DNA from: Oryzias latipes
Lineage: Eukaryota > Chordata > Actinopteri > Beloniformes > Adrianichthyidae
Direction of reading: 5' to 3'
Assembly: GCF_002234675.1 (NCBI RefSeq)
Contig: NC_019876.2
Span: 23,895,371 to 23,959,370, forward strand
DNA: 64,000 nt
Shown in pieces: positions 23,889 to 36,475 of the stretch (positions are counted from its first letter, which is position 1; each line of letters starts with the position of its first letter). A program made the translations under genes and the position numbers. The notes beneath the pieces were generated by a model, which was not told the DNA's origin, searched no databases, and saw only the letters and a program-made list of their open reading frames with translations.

Positions 23889-25372
23889 ATGATGATTTCT
23901 AAGCTCTTTGTTTTCTTTCTAACATGTGTGTTTGTAGGAGCAGATGGTGAGTTTTGGTTTTATCATTTTATTTGAATTTATTTGCGGATTTACATCAAAT
24001 TTATATTAAAAATGGTATAAGTGCATTTTTGCTTTTGTTTCACTTCAGGTCAGAAGACTTATCTGAAATCTTCATCCTTTGTGTGGCAGAAAAGTGGTTT
24101 TCTATCAGTCAACGTTGGTGACACAGTTACTTTAGAATGTTCTTATGAAGGTTATGAATTAACATGGATTTCCTGGTACAAACAAAGTTTGGGAGGAAAG
24201 CCTGAACTTATGTCCAGTTTCTATGCGTACAGCACGGAAGTGACCTTTTTTGATGAATTCAAGGACAATTCACGCTTCAAACTGGATATAGAAAACAAAA
24301 ATCATCACTTGAAGATTTTGAATTTGCAATTTTCAGACTCTGCTACTTACTACTGTGCAGTGAGCTATGCAATGATCCTGAAATTCACTGAGGGTGTTAC
24401 AGTCAATGTAAAAGGTTCAGGCTTAACTGTCATGAGTTCAGTGGATCAGTCGTCCTCTGAGAACATCCATGCAGGAGACTCTGTGACTCTGAACTGTACA
24501 GTACACACTGGGAGCTGTGATGAAGAACACAGAGTTTACTGGTTCAAAGACTCTGAAGACTCTCATCCAGGACTCATTTACACTCATGGAGGCAGGAATG
24601 ATCAGTGTGATAGAAAGAACAACACACAAACACACAGCTGTGTCTATGAGCTGCCTATAAAGAAAGCGACAGAGTCTCATGCTGGGATCTACTACTGTGC
24701 TGTTGTCTCATGTGGACACATACTGTTTGGAAACGGGACCAAGCTGGACCTCACAGGTGAGTTACAGTGACAATGAACTGCTTCTCTGTGAAGATGTGTG
24801 TTGCAGCTTTCCTAAAGATTTTTCTCTGTGTGATATGTGACTCTCTGCAGGTGATGATGATTCTGATAGTTTCCATACTCCCTTCCTGGTTTACCTTTTT
24901 ACATCACTGATAGTTATCATCTGTCTTCTTGTCTTGGTGATTTTTCTGTTGTGCAAGATGAGACAAAGCAACAAATATCCATCCACAGGTAACACACACA
25001 CAAACACACACACACCCACACACACAAGTTCACTTTTCTGTAATTGTTTTAGAATGTGAGTTTAAGTAACAAAAAACATAATAATCAACATTTGTTTTTT
25101 TATAACAAGAGGAGAGATCGGCAACTCTGTCCTTAACAAGCACAAAGGTAAGATTTGCACTAACGAGGTTATTTTAAAATATAATGTCTATTTAAACATT
25201 CTGTATTTATTCAAAGTGTCATCTTAACTCTGTTTTTCTTCAGGTTAAAGTTCAAGAAGCAGAAAGCCTCCAGTATGCCACTGTAGATGTGAAGCGGATG
25301 AATCGATCAAAAAGACAAAAGAACGACACCAGCAGCCAGTGTATTTACACAAGTGTGAGGGAGAAGAGCTAA
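23889..25372 (+). CDS. novel immune-type receptor, inhibitory (NITR-A)
   Basis: Exons 23889-23946, 24049-24756, 24851-24988, 25110-25147 and 25244-25372; 1071 coding bases, 356 residues. All junctions are GT/AG and phases agree. Residues 1-18 are a signal peptide. The V domain spans about 33-141 (C50, W62, DSATYYC ending at C122). The I domain spans about 150-255, with six cysteines (169, 176, 206, 217, 236, 241) and a J-like FGNGTKL at 246-252. TM is 267-290. The tail has an ITIM, LQYATV (Y325), and an ITIM-like CIYTSV (Y349). V and I share one exon. NITRs are teleost surface receptors; ITIM forms should recruit SHP phosphatases. Start chosen at the first ATG after the TATA box, giving a clean leader. 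Family call confident; individual orthology not attempted. Confidence 0.9.
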
Positions 25373-28300
25373 ACCTTTTCAGGGATATGAAATATTTCAA
25401 GTAAGAGATTTCCCCATCAGAATTTTCAAGTCTTCGATGCCATTCCAAGTTATTGGATTTTGAGTGCCAAGTCCTCATCGGATACTTTTGTAAAACATTT
25501 TTAAAAATTGAAAATATTGAAATCCAGGTGGGTCCCTTTAATTCTATACACCTTATTTTATTATTTAACACTTCTGTAAAGTAGCTTGAACAATCAAAAA
25601 TACATGATAGTTAGTTATGTGTCAGTTCAGGTTCCCATTCATCCAGGTGGCGTTGTCTTGAAGTGGAAGTGGACTTAAAATGTTCTCCACTTGGATCAGC
25701 GGCGAAAAGTTTCAAGGAACAAAATTTCCAGTCGGGTTTCTATAACTCAACTTTCAGACAATTAGTAAAGTGAGAAAGTTTGGAAATTGTAATGTTAGTA
25801 TCTTCAGATCTGTTGGTCTTTTTTGATTAATTATGATCAATGTTTACATGAAAAATTATTCAAAAGTATAACAGATTTTCTCTTAAAACCTTTGTTGCAA
25901 TACGGCAGTGAGGTGGTGATTAGTCATGTGAGGAGGTTTGGTGACTCGAGCTTCAGGATCTTCAGAGCTATTGAACATTTTTGATCAGATCTGATTCGGA
26001 TCTTTAAAATTTTAAAACAAGGATTTTCTTTTAAAATCTTTGCTGTACCATGAATGTGAAGAAGTAACTTATTTATTTTGGTTGTTTTTAAGAGATGGAT
26101 TAATTTTTTTAACCACCTTTTCCCAGAGCGTGCACTTTGCAGCCGTCTCACCGTTGGCAACACGGAGAGCGCAACTCTCATTAAACAGAAACAAAAATGT
26201 GATCTTTTTCTGTGGTTTTGTTGGCATTAGATCAAAGAAATGGAGACACTTGCTGTCTCTGTTATTTAAATGTTTTTTACAAGAGTAATGAAGCCTGGAA
26301 CTCCAAATCCTTAACTTCACAGAGCTGTTTTTGTGCACATCATGCTTAAACTGTTGCTGTATTCTGCTGTGCTTTCCGTCAATAAAACATAATCTATTCA
26401 TGATGTGCAAACTTCTAGTAGAACATTTGTTTGTAAAAAGCTTGAAATGTACAGCACTGATCAAAATAATATTAATGCTGCTGTTGTGTCCTTCTGCAAG
26501 ACACTTCACCCTCTCTGCCTCCAGTGTGGCTCCACTGCTGTGTGAACGTAAATTTCAGTGAATTTCAGTGGTTTAAAAGGATCTCCATATCTATAGTCAG
26601 TGATGCAGTTCGTTACACCATCTGCTCAAGCCTTACATGATTTTACCTGCTTTGAGACTTCAGGCTTTAGCTTATATGGAACCCCAGTTTCTTTAAAGTT
26701 GTTCTCCACAGTTAATTTAACTTTCAGCTATAGGCTACTTAAATTTTGCTTTACTGAGTCAGAAAAAGTGAAGAACCATATAAATTGGGACGATGAAAAA
26801 CAACACTTTGTACCTCTATTAATGATAAATGTAGTATACTTAAGGTGAGGTAAAAAAAAAACGTACTTAGTTAGCCATTACTTGGCAGGTTCTGCCACTT
26901 AAAACAATAAGAGAAGCCTGTAGTTTTCATCATGAGTATACTTCAACTATGAGAGACAAATTGAGAACCAAAAATCCACGTTCCAAAAAATGAGAGGGTT
27001 CTCACATTGTAGCTTGTGTTGCCGCACTGGAACACAAAGTGGGGCACATTGTTACAAAGTGGGGCACAGCCCTTTCCAGGAAGACTGTGCTGCCAGTGCC
27101 ACTGCCCCCAGGCTAACACACACACACACTTTCCCTGTGGAGCTATAGCTGTCATCTTCAAAAACCCTTTCCTTTTATATGCACAAAACGCACATCGATC
27201 TTTGCAAAAGTTGGGATATTATTTGTTTTTGTAGGCGAAACGCAGACACGCTGCAGAGGCCGGCTCTAGGATGATGTCATGAAATGGGCAGGACCCATAA
27301 GGAGCGAAAAGCGGTGCCTAAGAGTTCAAGTCATCTTACTTCCGGCTAGGAAAAGAAGCTTTTGACAATAACTGATATTTCATCTAAAAATTCCTCTTTA
27401 GTGTGCCAGGGGTATTATACTAGCACATAAATTGATATAGTTTACTTTGAAAGGCTTAAGAATAGCATGGCAGGCCCTTTAAACAATTTGGAATAATGTA
27501 CTGTGTGCAGTTATTTAGGCTTCTTTTTTTGTTTTTGGTGATACTGAACATTGTACATAGAAGAAAACGGCACACAGATACCAGGCGGTGATTGTGTAAA
27601 TACAGAGGGCCTTACACATTTTTCTTAGCACAGAGATTACTTTCAACACTGATAACAAACATAAGGGAAAATTAGTTACATAGAGATTTGTGTTGCAGTT
27701 TGTGTCATTTCATAAAGTTATGTGACAAAGTGTTTAAAACTATTAAACAGCTTTCCTCTTATGTTAAATGTATTTTAACATGAAAATATGTGTTTTAGTG
27801 GATTTTCACTTTAAGAAGAAATAGTATACATAGTACAGTATTTAAAACCTGAAAGATGTTATCTTTCCACATATGGGGGTGGTTATAGAGCAGGGGCAGA
27901 CGTTCGACCTCTGATCAGAACAAAGGTTTTGAAGAGGTTAGGTGTTAGTTTCATTACTCCCACCTCCAGTCAAACTACTTTTGTCATTGTGCTGCTGTGT
28001 CTGCTGCTCTGTAGTGTGGTTTTACTAGCATTGCCCTCCTAAACTTTGAGACTCCAATGACGGTGTATTTACATGGTCAAAGTCAAGCACAACTTGCTTT
28101 GAGTTTGCCTCCACAAAAGGAGACAACTCTTCTGCAGCAAAAAATGTGGCAAAAAGATAAGTGCAAAGGCTATGGGTCATCGTTGCAACTCCAAGTTGTA
28201 TGAGCAAGTCTCAACTCGAGACAGCCAAGTCTTTCAGAAGAGCAGCAGAAGTTGATTTTTGATCAAATTCGGGAATTGAACGCTAGCGAAGAACGCCAGT

Positions 28301-28754
28301 TATACGTCACTACTTTGGTCACAAAAATTAAAATAAATTAAAAAAAAGTTGCTGAGGGATCCTGACGCAATTCATCATTTTCCTACCAACTGAAACTTAA
28401 AGATGGAAAACGTGTTAAAGTGCGACTCTACAATTGGTCTCCCTGAAACAGCCACTACAAGTTATGGATTGAAAAACTTGCAGCGGCACCATCTAAATCT
28501 GGACCTAAGAAATAGAAGCTGATAATGGTTGAACCTGATGTCAAGGATTTCATTAAGGACTGGTTGAGGGGTCTACCTAGTGTTTGTTTACACTACTGTA
28601 GAAGCGGATCCACCTACCACACCCTAATGAAATGCCACCCTGACTACCAGTGTCCTGGTAGTGACTGACAGACTGGTTTACATTGGTCTATATGTAATTT
28701 GATTGTGACATCCAACATCTGCAGTCATAGCCTCTTGAGCAGGCAGTAACAGTG
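25373..28754. other. no gene recognised downstream of NITR-A
   Basis: AT-rich, with many short frames without domains. A SINE piece is at 26480-26545. A stretch at 28400-28570 (KRVKVRLYNWSP in one frame) may be a decayed transposase but could not be assigned. Confidence 0.3.
26480..26545 (+). repeat. SINE body fragment
   Basis: TGCAAGACACTTCACCCTCT and CCAGTGTGGCTCCACTG match the body of the SINE at 19052-19361. Confidence 0.55.
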
Positions 28755-29085
28755 GTCATTCATCTTCTGATTTTAATCACCCTTTGGGGTAACAGGAAGT
28801 AAATAGAGCCTATCCCTGCAACTTGCGAGCGAAGGCAGGGGGCACCTTGGACAGGTCGCCGGTCTGTCTCAGGGTAGAGTGTCCACAATCATGTATTTTA
28901 GCACTCACATTCACAAGGACAATTAGGGACAATTTAGATTAAAATAATAAAACCCACACATGCACGGGGAGAACATGCAAACTCCACACAGACAGGTCCC
29001 CCACCCGGGACTTGAACAGGGGGCCCTTCTTGCTGTGAGGCAAGAGCGCTAACCACTGCTCCACTGTACAGCCCAGTAATAGTGT
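28755..29085 (-). repeat. dispersed repeat family B, near full length (minus strand)
   Basis: Complement of the family B blocks, including GAGAACATGCAAACTCCACA and the head GTGGTTAGCGCTCTTGCCTC near 29040-29060. The head resembles a tRNA B-box region. Confidence 0.65.
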
Positions 29086-29694
29086 TTTGATTTTTTTTTA
29101 TTGTTTTGTAAAAATGTTCAAATGTTTCAGTCGTTTTTATTGAATTTCTATTCAAACTGCTTCTGCATATCGCACAATCGGGAGGAGACAAACAGGAAAA
29201 ACTGGTATTGAAAAAAAGATTCGAACCAATAACTAGGAGGTCTGCAAAGGAAGAAAGAGACGACACAGTGTGGATCGAGTTTAATTCAGGTCAAGTTTCA
29301 CAACTAGCAAACGTTTAAAAATCTATTGCAATATCAGATTTTACACTTAGAGACTTTTTGAAAAAAGAAAGTAATAACAGAATTATTAAAGCAGTCTTTG
29401 ATCACACGCATGAAGTGTCTCTAACAAATCCCTTAGCACTACCAGCTAATGTCGAATAAATGTTCAGTCAAAGATGTTGATGCTTTAAAGAAACCTCTGC
29501 TCTTTTCCTGGTAAACAGGTTTGCTGATGATCACCTTGTCTCACCTTTCCCATGAGAATCTGATGTAAGAGAATAATCCAGTGTTCTTAAGACTGATTTA
29601 AGTGTTTAAAAAAAAATTACTCACCATCTTGACCAGAGAAACTCCTCACTTTGTCAAAATGGGCGAATGTAATGGACAAACAACATTCAGTGAT
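29086..29694. other. no gene recognised
   Basis: AT-rich; no domain or repeat assigned. Confidence 0.3.
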
Positions 29695-30115
29695 GGGAAA
29701 ACGCTCAGTGTGTCAAGTTGGGCAGGCTGAGGAGCATGAAGGACCCAAAATGCAGAGACGGAGGCACACTGTTCCATGGCAAGGGATTTAATTAACAAAA
29801 AGCGCTGCAGAGCAGGGTAACAAAACTACAACTAAACTTACTGTGGCATAGCATGAAAAAGGCAGCAGACCTACATGGAAGAGACATTAATGATTTTAAT
29901 GGACCAGCACAAGAGGAAGGCAGAGACAAGACTTAAATACAAACAGGAATGACAAGACACAGGTGAACATGATCAGGGCAGATTTGGACAGAGGAAACAA
30001 AACTCAAGAACATGACAAGACAGGAAACCTTTCAAAATAAAACAGGAAACAGAACTCATGACAGACCAAAACGGAAAGCAAAAACCAATACAAAAGAAAC
30101 TCCAACCATGACACA
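29695..30115 (+). repeat. dispersed teleost repeat, family C
   Basis: GGACCCAAAATGCAGAGACG near 29740, GACTTAAATACAAACAGGAA and AAAATAAAACAGGAAACAGA are shared in part with 16440-16790 and, inverted, with 36125-36475. Confidence 0.45.
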
Positions 30116-31684
30116 GTGAGACCAATGCATCCATTCAGCAATCAGGAGTCAGTCTTGTTTTAGCAAAATGTTGGTTATTATAAATATTAAACAAATTCAC
30201 ACAAAAAAAAGTCTAATTGCATAAATGGTAGATTTACTTCTAGGGTAAAGTTTGAATTAGGTTTATATGACTAGCTTAAGCAACAGGCCACCAAGCTGTT
30301 GCCTGGCAAACTAACCTTCGTTCTACAAGTTGTTGTCTAAACAGGAAAAAAATGGTGTTAGGTGTGAAGAACCACAGAAGGGCACTGGTAACAGGAACAG
30401 TTCAGCGTACTTTAAGTTGCTTTTCTAGACTTGATGTTATCAACCGAAATAGGTGCAACTTTGTTGATCTTTGTTTTAATGAAAATTACAAAAAGCTGCT
30501 TAATATCTGGATTACAGTCTTTTTACTTGTCTGGTTTTCTGTGTCAGTGGATGAAAAGTTAAAATAAACGGATGTGCAGTTAAGAGCAGTGTTTGCATGC
30601 ATATGTGGGTAAACAGCAGGTCTGCACCTCAGCCCCCCCCCCCCCCCCCCCCCCCCCCCTTTTCCACTGTGATGACAGCGGGCCGCAGGCACACAATCGC
30701 CTTTTAGTCATTATAGGAACAGCACATGCAGAAAATGCTGCCCTACTTTCACAGGAACTCTTCTCTTTTTGCTTTGATATGTAAAAAGATATCGTGCAAA
30801 ATTCTGTCCTGATGACAAGAGGCTTCTAAACCTCATTTGTTTTAGCTTTCATGATGGTCTAAATAGATTTTGGTTCCACTATGACACAACTCAGAGCTTC
30901 ATGGTGGCCTGCGCACCACACGGGGCTCCAAAAAACAATTACTCCAATCATTCTTAACAATCTGTGGTGAATTTCCCATGTGAGTAAAGTCAACAAATGC
31001 AGCACATTGGCTAACCTACTAAAACAAGAACCCTACATTTTCCTTATACCAGCCCCGCCTCTGTCTTTTTATTGTAAAATTGACATTCGTCCTAACCTTA
31101 TAAACCTTTAAAATGAAGGGAGCACATAAGTATAGCTGTCAAAATAAAACCACAGTACTGTTACTAAATACAAGTAATCAGAATCAGTGTATTAGTATGT
31201 TTTTAGACATTTTCATAAATGGCTACTCTTGGAGAGTTTTGCCTCCATCCCAAGATTGTTATGGCGTTGGCAGAAGCATGTGCTGCTCAGAAAAACTGCT
31301 AAGTGAACTGTTTGTTTAAAAACCATGCTGGGTTAACATCAAAGAGGATATTAAAACGTTTCGATCCCTATATTTATCTTATTTGAAAATCATTTTACAT
31401 AAACTTAGCCAATTCCAGTTATTAAACATCTTTTTGAATAGCTGAAAATTAGTGCAAATGTATTGGACAGAAATGTTAACTTTTCAGATCAGGTTTCTTT
31501 CATATGATCAAATTTCACAATTGTCATTGTGGTCAAAATAAAAATGTATGTTCCTTATATGTTAAGACAACTCAGTCATTTCATTACTGGCTAACATTAG
31601 AGATCTGCTGGCACCATCATATGACAACGTATGGGTATTCAATGAATATTTTTGGAAATCCGGTTGCATAATAATTTTGAAAGT
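30116..31684. other. no gene recognised; contains a poly-C tract
   Basis: Short open frames only. See the separate C27 entry. Confidence 0.3.
30633..30659 (+). repeat. poly-C tract, 27 bases
   Basis: An uninterrupted C run; the complementary strand is G27, able to form G-quadruplex. Length may be affected by assembly. Confidence 0.9.
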
Positions 31685-31713
31685 ACACACACGCAAACAC
31701 ACACACACACACG

Positions 31714-31804
<91 letters not shown>
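31685..31804 (+). repeat. compound microsatellite (CA)n(TA)n
   Basis: An imperfect CA tract to about 31731 followed by a long TA tract. The IYIYIY open frames here are artefacts. Confidence 0.95.
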
Positions 31805-31808
<4 letters not shown>

Positions 31809-33034
31809 GCTATATAAGGCTATATATCCTCCCAGGCCTCTGGTAGAGGACCCAAGCCTATGTGAGTAACCACCCGCGGAGGGTGAGAGGGGCGTTGTTT
31901 TTAGTTTTATATATATAGCCATCCTTCAGTGAATCTTACAGTGCCTCGTGATGCTTTCTGCTGACAGCTCTACACAGATGCCGATTTCATTCCTTGTTTT
32001 ATTTTAATGAGATTTGGCACCTACTCACATTGCTAAAGCTGGCAAAAGATGACTCAATATCCACGGTGTTGCTTTGCTTAAAAGGGCATACCTGTCTGAC
32101 CTGACCCAGAAAATTTGTGGGTTGTTGACTAGAAGAACATAAGAGACACTTGACCCCAAATGACTTATTGATAACAATCAAAGCAACTTGGGTTTCCCTT
32201 ACACCAAACCAATGCCACAGGGTGATCACCAGCCATTACATGCAGTAATTTATGTAGTATGAGATCCAACTTTTGAGTGATTAGAAGTTAATACAGTGTA
32301 CAGAAGCCATAGTTTTCTCCTTTGCAGTATGGTGGTGAGCTCTTTTGCATCACATCCACACAAAAAAGATTCAAATCCCTACTAAATCTTTTCTGTGTGG
32401 AGTTAGTGTTTTCTTCAGGTGTGTTTTAGGGCCCTCTAGCTTCCTGTAAAGGGAACTGGTGGTTCTAAAGGATTCCTTAGGTGTAAATGTATGTGTGTTG
32501 GTGTCTGTCTATGTGTGGTCTTATAATGGACTGGCAAATTGTTCGGGGTATACCCCACAGTTTCCATTCAGTAGCTGTGATCGGCTCCAACCCCCCCTGG
32601 AAAAGAGCAGAGAATAGAAAGAGTGAGTATAGAAGATGAAAGGGTGGACATTTGTACTGGAAACATCTTTTTTTAAGTGTTCTGACTTAATATTCTAATT
32701 TTCTTAGACACTGAAGTTTAGGCTTTCATTTTACGTGGGCCAAAATGTTTTAATGTATGTGTCATGATCCTAAATAAAATGAGAGTTTCACTTAAAATTA
32801 ATAGAATTTTTCTCAAAAAGACTTTTGGGAATGCACCTGTCATGCTCCACCTGTTCCCAGGAAATGAACATATTTGGAACTTACTGTGTCACCTGCCTAT
32901 AACCATCTCATCAAAAATCATAACACATATCATCAGGTATGTGTTGTTCTATTGCCAGATCGTAGTAGTCTGCTCCTCATTTCAGTGTTTAATTATTGCC
33001 ATGCTGCATTGCCAACCTTGGAATTTTCTTGGGT
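31805..33034. other. no gene; degenerate family B repeat inside
   Basis: 32395-32640 carries GTGTGGAGTTAGTGTTTTCT, GGGGTATACCCCACAG and GGCTCCAACCCCCCCTGG, a worn family B copy. Nothing else recognised. Confidence 0.4.
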
Positions 33035-33345
33035 GCTGCAAGGTGGCATGGTGGTTAGTGCCCTTGCGGCAGCTGGGACCTTTCTGTGTGGAGTTTGCAT
33101 GTTTTCCTTGTGTTGATTTTCTTCAGGAAATCTGTCTTCCTTCCACAGTGCAAAAACATGCTTCATATCTCTAAATGGTCCTTAAATGTCAGTATGAGTG
33201 TGTGCCCCTGCAACAGACTGGTGACCTTTTCAGGGTGTACTCTGCCTTCACCCAACAGTAAATTGGGCTGACTCCAGCAGCTCTGTGACCACGAAAGGGA
33301 TTTAACAGGTTTTGAGAATGGATGGATGGATGGGTGGGTGGGTGG
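33035..33345 (+). repeat. dispersed repeat family B
   Basis: GGTGGCATGGTGGTTAGTGC head, GTGTGGAGTTTGCATGTTTT, TTTCAGGGTGTACTCTGCCT and a GGATGGATGGATGGGTGGG tail. Confidence 0.65.
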
Positions 33346-33369
33346 GTGGGGTTGGGCGGGCGAGCAGAT

Positions 33370-33725
33370 GGACGGATGGAATTTTTCTTGTCCATCAGTT
33401 GCCATATGATATTCTCGATCTTAGCATGTTCCATGACTACTTGCCATTCTGTGATGCTGACCACTAGCTATCACAACCTTTTGTTGCATCATCCGGTTCC
33501 TGGCCATTGTCTGCCCCTGACTTTTAGATAATCCTTACTAATTAACTAGTTTGGACTACGGGTGTTGAGGTCTTCTTAACTGCTGAACAAGTTCAGCATT
33601 GTAAACCCCTCTTTGACCTCCTTTTGGCTCACCACCTCACCCTCATTCACTAAAGCAAACCTGTATACAGGGGACTATCACAGCATCCTGCTTTTCTCAT
33701 CTACTGAATTACCGTAAGGACTATT
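33370..33725 (+). repeat. dispersed repeat, family R copy 2
   Basis: Matches 20520-20860 along its length, same orientation, ending TTTCTCATCTACTGAATTAC. Confidence 0.45.
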
Positions 33726-34302
33726 CAGTTATTTCCTCTCACTGCCATTCTGTTTTGCCCAATCATTTTACTATTGAACTGGTACATTTTCGTCAGGTTT
33801 TTACCATCTTATAAACATTGCTAGAGTCAAAGTTCAATTGTCAAAACCAGACCTAATGAGACTTATTCACTCATTTATAGGTTTGATGACTGCAAGATTC
33901 TACTTTCTCGCCTCAGTAAAGCTGTACGACAGCTGTACGGCCAGATCACTGCTGCTGAGGAACCTGTGTGTGATTTTCAGTGCAAATAAATTTGCATTGA
34001 CTTTAATTAAAATGATTCTGGAACAGATATAACGCTCACTGAACTTCAAAAACCTGCAACTTTTATTTTTATACTGTCACCCGTTGTGCCTTACTGTGTG
34101 AAAAAGTTGTTGTTTATGAACATACTGTACATTTAATATAGTCATGCTCAACTCTGCGTTTATATTGGTAAATCTAAAAAGAAAGAAAAAGAAAAAAAAA
34201 AATTCATGTTGAATGCAAAATTACAGAAATTCTGTATACTTTTTATTTTTTATTTTGCTAACCTTGTCAAGCTGATGAAATGTCGTCATTGGTTTTTGAG
34301 AA
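33726..34302. other. no gene recognised
   Basis: Upstream flank of NITR-B, AT-rich. Confidence 0.3.
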
Positions 34303-34378
34303 CATGTGATCATGTTTCCACAGGAGGGTAAATGTGGGACTTTAAGTGGGCCAATCAGATGCAGCCTCTTGTCTTATG
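34303..34378 (+). promoter_or_regulatory. NITR-B proximal promoter
   Basis: CATGTGATCATGTTTC (34303-34318) and CCAATCA (34351-34357) match NITR-A. The TATA position reads TTATGAG after the shared CTTGTC, so the TATA box appears degraded. Confidence 0.55.
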
Positions 34379-34424
34379 AGTGGAAAAATCAGAGCTTATG
34401 TTCATTCAACACAAAAATCCAAAC

Positions 34425-35811
34425 ATGGAGACATCTGCTCACATTGTTTTCTTTTTGACACTTTTGCTTTCAGGTGAGTTGAGATTCTTTATATGCAAAT
34501 ATTTCTTAAGTCATGATTATGAAAAGAATCGTCACATTTACAATAAAAAAAAATGTTTTTGCTCTTTATTTTACTTTAGTTCAAATGACTCTTCTCGCAT
34601 CTTCCTCATCTGTGCATGCAGACAGTGAATTTGTATCCGGTCTTATTGGTCAAACTGTGACTTTACCATGTGACTACAACAGGAGTGATTTCATTTGGGT
34701 TGCATGGTACAAACAAATGGTGGGAAAGAAGCTGGACCTCATTTCACAAATGTTTAGGTATCAAAAAACAGTCATGAAGAATCCACGTTACAGTGTGAAA
34801 AGTCAAAACCAAAAATATCACTTAAATATTTTGAACCTACAAGACTCTGACTCCGCTACGTACCACTGTACCATTTGTTTTGCTGCATCAATAGATTTCT
34901 TAAATGTGGTTACAGTCAATGTAAAAGGTTCAGGTTCAACCATCCAGACTTCAGTGCATCAGTCGTCCTCTGAGAACATCCATGCAGGAGACTCTGTGAC
35001 TCTGAACTGTACAGTACACACTGGGAGCTGTGATGAAGAACACAGAGTTTACTGGTTCAAAGACTCTGAAGACTCTCATCCAGGACTCATTTACACTCAT
35101 GGAGGCAGGAATGATCAGTGTGAGAGAAAGAACAACACACAAACACACAGCTGTGTCTATGAGCTGTACATGAAGAACCTGACAGAGTCTCATGCTCGGA
35201 TCTACTACTGTGCTGTTGTCTCATGTGGACACATACTGTTTGGAAACGGGACCAAACTGGAACTCACAGGTGAGATATAAATTTGAATATTCAAGTTTGT
35301 GGATAAAAAAATGTCCTCAAGAATTTAAAGTTAAATATTTTTAATCTGGTTCCAGACTCTTCAGCTCCTCTTAACTCTGTGATTCTGAACAGTTTGGTTG
35401 GATTATTGACGGTCATGAGCGTCCTCGTTGCTTTTCTGTTTTTTCTGCTGTGGAAAAACCACAAGAGCAACAACTGCACCTCCACAGGTACACAAACGCC
35501 TTTCACTGTTTAACAAATGTGTTCTTGAATTAAACCTTTCTGTGTTTCATAACCAGAGGAAAGATCGCCTGCTGCCCCCTTAAGAAGCTCAGAGGTGAGA
35601 CTAAAATCCCTTCAGTTATCTTGTTAATCTTGGATTCCCACAAAGTTCACTCTGTGATTCTCTTTTGTCAATTTGGTTTCAGGCTGAGAACAAAGACGCA
35701 GAAAGCCTCCATTATGCTGCTGTTAATGTTAAGAAGTCCAGCAGAACAAAAAGTCAGAAGAACGACTCCAACACCGACTGTCTTTATGCGAGTGTGAGAC
35801 AGCAGAACTGA
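34425..35811 (+). CDS. novel immune-type receptor, inhibitory (NITR-B)
   Basis: Exons 34425-34473, 34580-35269, 35356-35487, 35557-35594 and 35683-35811; 1038 coding bases, 345 residues. The leader exon ends in LLLS. The V domain has C47, W59 and DSATYHC (C113), quite unlike the V of A and C, with an extra C116 just after the second canonical cysteine. The six-cysteine I domain and FGNGTKLEL are almost identical to A, but the Gly two residues before YYC is Arg here (HARIYYC). TM is about VGLLTVMSVLVAFLFFLLW, then the ITIM LHYAAV (Y314) and ITIM-like CLYASV (Y338). Exons 3-5 and their introns nearly match NITR-C. Start chosen at METSAHIV, which gives the clean leader; an upstream in-frame ATG would add 15 polar residues. 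Confidence 0.9.
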
Positions 35812-35890
35812 ACCTGCTTTGTTTTTTGGTTATTTTTTACACAACACCACATGACATTTAAAACATTTAAATTATTTAAATTGACATGTT

Positions 35891-35896
35891 AATAAA
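35891..35896 (+). promoter_or_regulatory. probable polyA signal of NITR-B
   Basis: AATAAA 80 bases after the stop codon. Confidence 0.5.
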
Positions 35897-36124
35897 GAAA
35901 GAGCTGAACTTCATCGGGTCATGTAAAAATCTAAGATAAAAATAAAAACTTTACTCAAATAATGCGATTTTAATGCCACACTAACTGCTTTAACTCACAA
36001 GGCAACAAGGTAACTGGCAAATCTTCCAACAATTAATCTTTTTTTTTTTTTAAATCTATTTTTGTATCTTACCTTTTTGGATAAGAGACTGTAAAGTCTT
36101 AAAAGTTTAATTCAAATTTAACGT

Positions 36125-36475
36125 TTTCAGTTTCTTTGTGTTTTGTTTCCTTGGTTTTTTCCTGTTTTATTTTGTAGTATTTCCTGTTTTGTTGTTGTTT
36201 CGAGTTTTACCTTTCCCCATCAGTCCTGAGTGTCTCCACCTGTGTATCGTTTGTCTGCATGTATTTAAGTCTTGTCGTTCCCTTCCTCCTGGGCTGCTCC
36301 ATAGGTTAATGTTTCTCTGTTCCAGTGTGTTTCGAGTTTTGAGTGTTTCTAGCCTGCTCTGCAGTGGTTTTTGGTTTGTTTAGTTTTAGTTATTAAAGAT
36401 TCTGTTCTCCTGAAACCTCCTACCTCCTCCTCTCTGCACCTGGGTACTTCCTCCTATTCCCCCCCGTAACATCAA
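36125..36475 (-). repeat. dispersed teleost repeat, family C (minus strand)
   Basis: The complement carries AAATAAAACAGGAA and GACTTAAATACATGCAGAC, as in 29695-30115. Confidence 0.45.

Noticed and set aside
24438-24680. 80-codon antisense frame, repeated at 34951-35193 and 55525-55767
   Set aside because: It is the mirror of the conserved I domain in each NITR and is kept open only by that conservation.
23889-25372. Recombination signal sequences beside the V domains
   Set aside because: No CACAGTG heptamer with a spaced nonamer was seen at the V or J-like ends; V and FGNGTKL are already joined in the germline.
31617-31922. Tyrosine/isoleucine repeat protein
   Set aside because: Translation of the (CA)n(TA)n microsatellite.
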